Below the pieces are notes generated by a model, which was not told the origin of the DNA, ran no database searches, and worked only from the letters and a program-made list of their open reading frames with translations. Positions 63,769-64,000 of a stretch of DNA of 64,000 bases are shown here, in pieces (the stretch's first letter is position 1; each line of letters begins with the position of its first letter). This DNA comes from Piscicola geometra (taxonomy: Eukaryota; Annelida; Clitellata; Hirudinida; Piscicolidae). The position numbers and the translations under genes are program-made. The stretch spans positions 6,752,241 through 6,816,240 of the forward strand of contig OX030959.1 in NCBI GenBank assembly GCA_943735955.1. Reading direction: 5' to 3'.

Positions 63769-63885
63769 TCAGCCCTTCTTGGCCACGGTGTGCAAGTGCA
63801 GGCCTTCGAGGAAGGGGTTTGGCGCCTTTGACCTCTTCGCCTTGGCCAGCACCTCCTCCATCTTTGTGTACTCTGCCTCCTTCAT
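63769..63885 (-). CDS. last coding exon of an unidentified gene (partial)
   Basis: An open minus-strand frame with GC-rich, coding-like codons encodes KEAEYTKMEEVLAKAKRSK, then NPFLEGLHLHTVAKKG and a stop. The 5' boundary is uncertain: acceptors CCTCAG (exon from 63921) or CATGAAG (from about 63879) both keep the frame. The Met at 63885 is therefore probably internal. The rest of the gene lies beyond the right edge. The C-terminus is not one I can place in a family. Confidence 0.5.
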   Translation of the reverse strand: MKEAEYTKMEEVLAKAKRSKAPNPFLEGLHLHTVAKKG

Positions 63886-64000
63886 GGGAGGATGTAGAGA
63901 AATGGAATGGAGGGATGTTGACTGAGGATTGATGGCTGGGTATTGCATCGTGATTGAAGCTAAATGGATAAGGGATGTCTATCTCGTACGTCTTTTCAAT

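Overview
This window is animal nuclear DNA, probably from an invertebrate. It is AT-rich, its genes are split by GT-AG introns from about 70 bp to more than 8 kb, it is crowded with micro- and minisatellites, and it carries tRNA-derived SINEs and decayed 3' ends of non-LTR retrotransposons. There are no bacterial gene arrays, operons or CRISPR arrays. I cannot name the species. Exon models were built by reading splice sites and checking that reading-frame phases add up. No alignment search was run, so family names rest on recognised motifs and remembered family patterns.

Layout. 1-2994: two possible short exons, then a 40-bp minisatellite and GAT/ATC microsatellites. 2995-8469 (+): an uninterrupted 1,824-aa single-pass membrane protein with a very long, tyrosine-motif-rich tail. 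9153-14673 (-): a 12-exon sorting nexin 27 homologue (PDZ-PX-FERM-like, 724 aa), tail-to-tail with the previous gene; its intron 8 is a 1.4-kb minisatellite. 15778-17662 (-): an unrecognised 3-exon gene (497 aa). 17663-19344: intergenic, with a SINE and a LINE remnant. 19345-26488 (+): a 5-exon peripherin/ROM1-type tetraspanin whose last exon adds a predicted cytoplasmic tail of about 1,565 residues, giving 1,870 aa in all. 26530-34006: long AT-rich stretch without convincing genes. 34007-35647 (-): two candidate exons of a basic helical protein. 39280-46529 (-): dispersed exons of a probable membrane protein ending in two hydrophobic segments. 49228-60196 (+): a 4-exon class A G-protein-coupled receptor (402 aa) with an 8.4-kb intron 3 holding a long TG tract, a LINE 3' end, a diverged tandem duplication and an inverted copy of the SINE. 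63769-63885 (-): the last coding exon of a gene that continues beyond the right edge.

The genes do not form an evident pathway. Three encode, or act on, membrane cargo: the tyrosine-motif protein, the SNX27-like retromer cargo adaptor and the giant-tailed tetraspanin. Any functional link between them is inference. The most unusual objects are the giant-tailed peripherin-like tetraspanin, the giant tyrosine-motif membrane protein, and the SNX27 intron that is almost entirely minisatellite and stays open in frame with the upstream exon.
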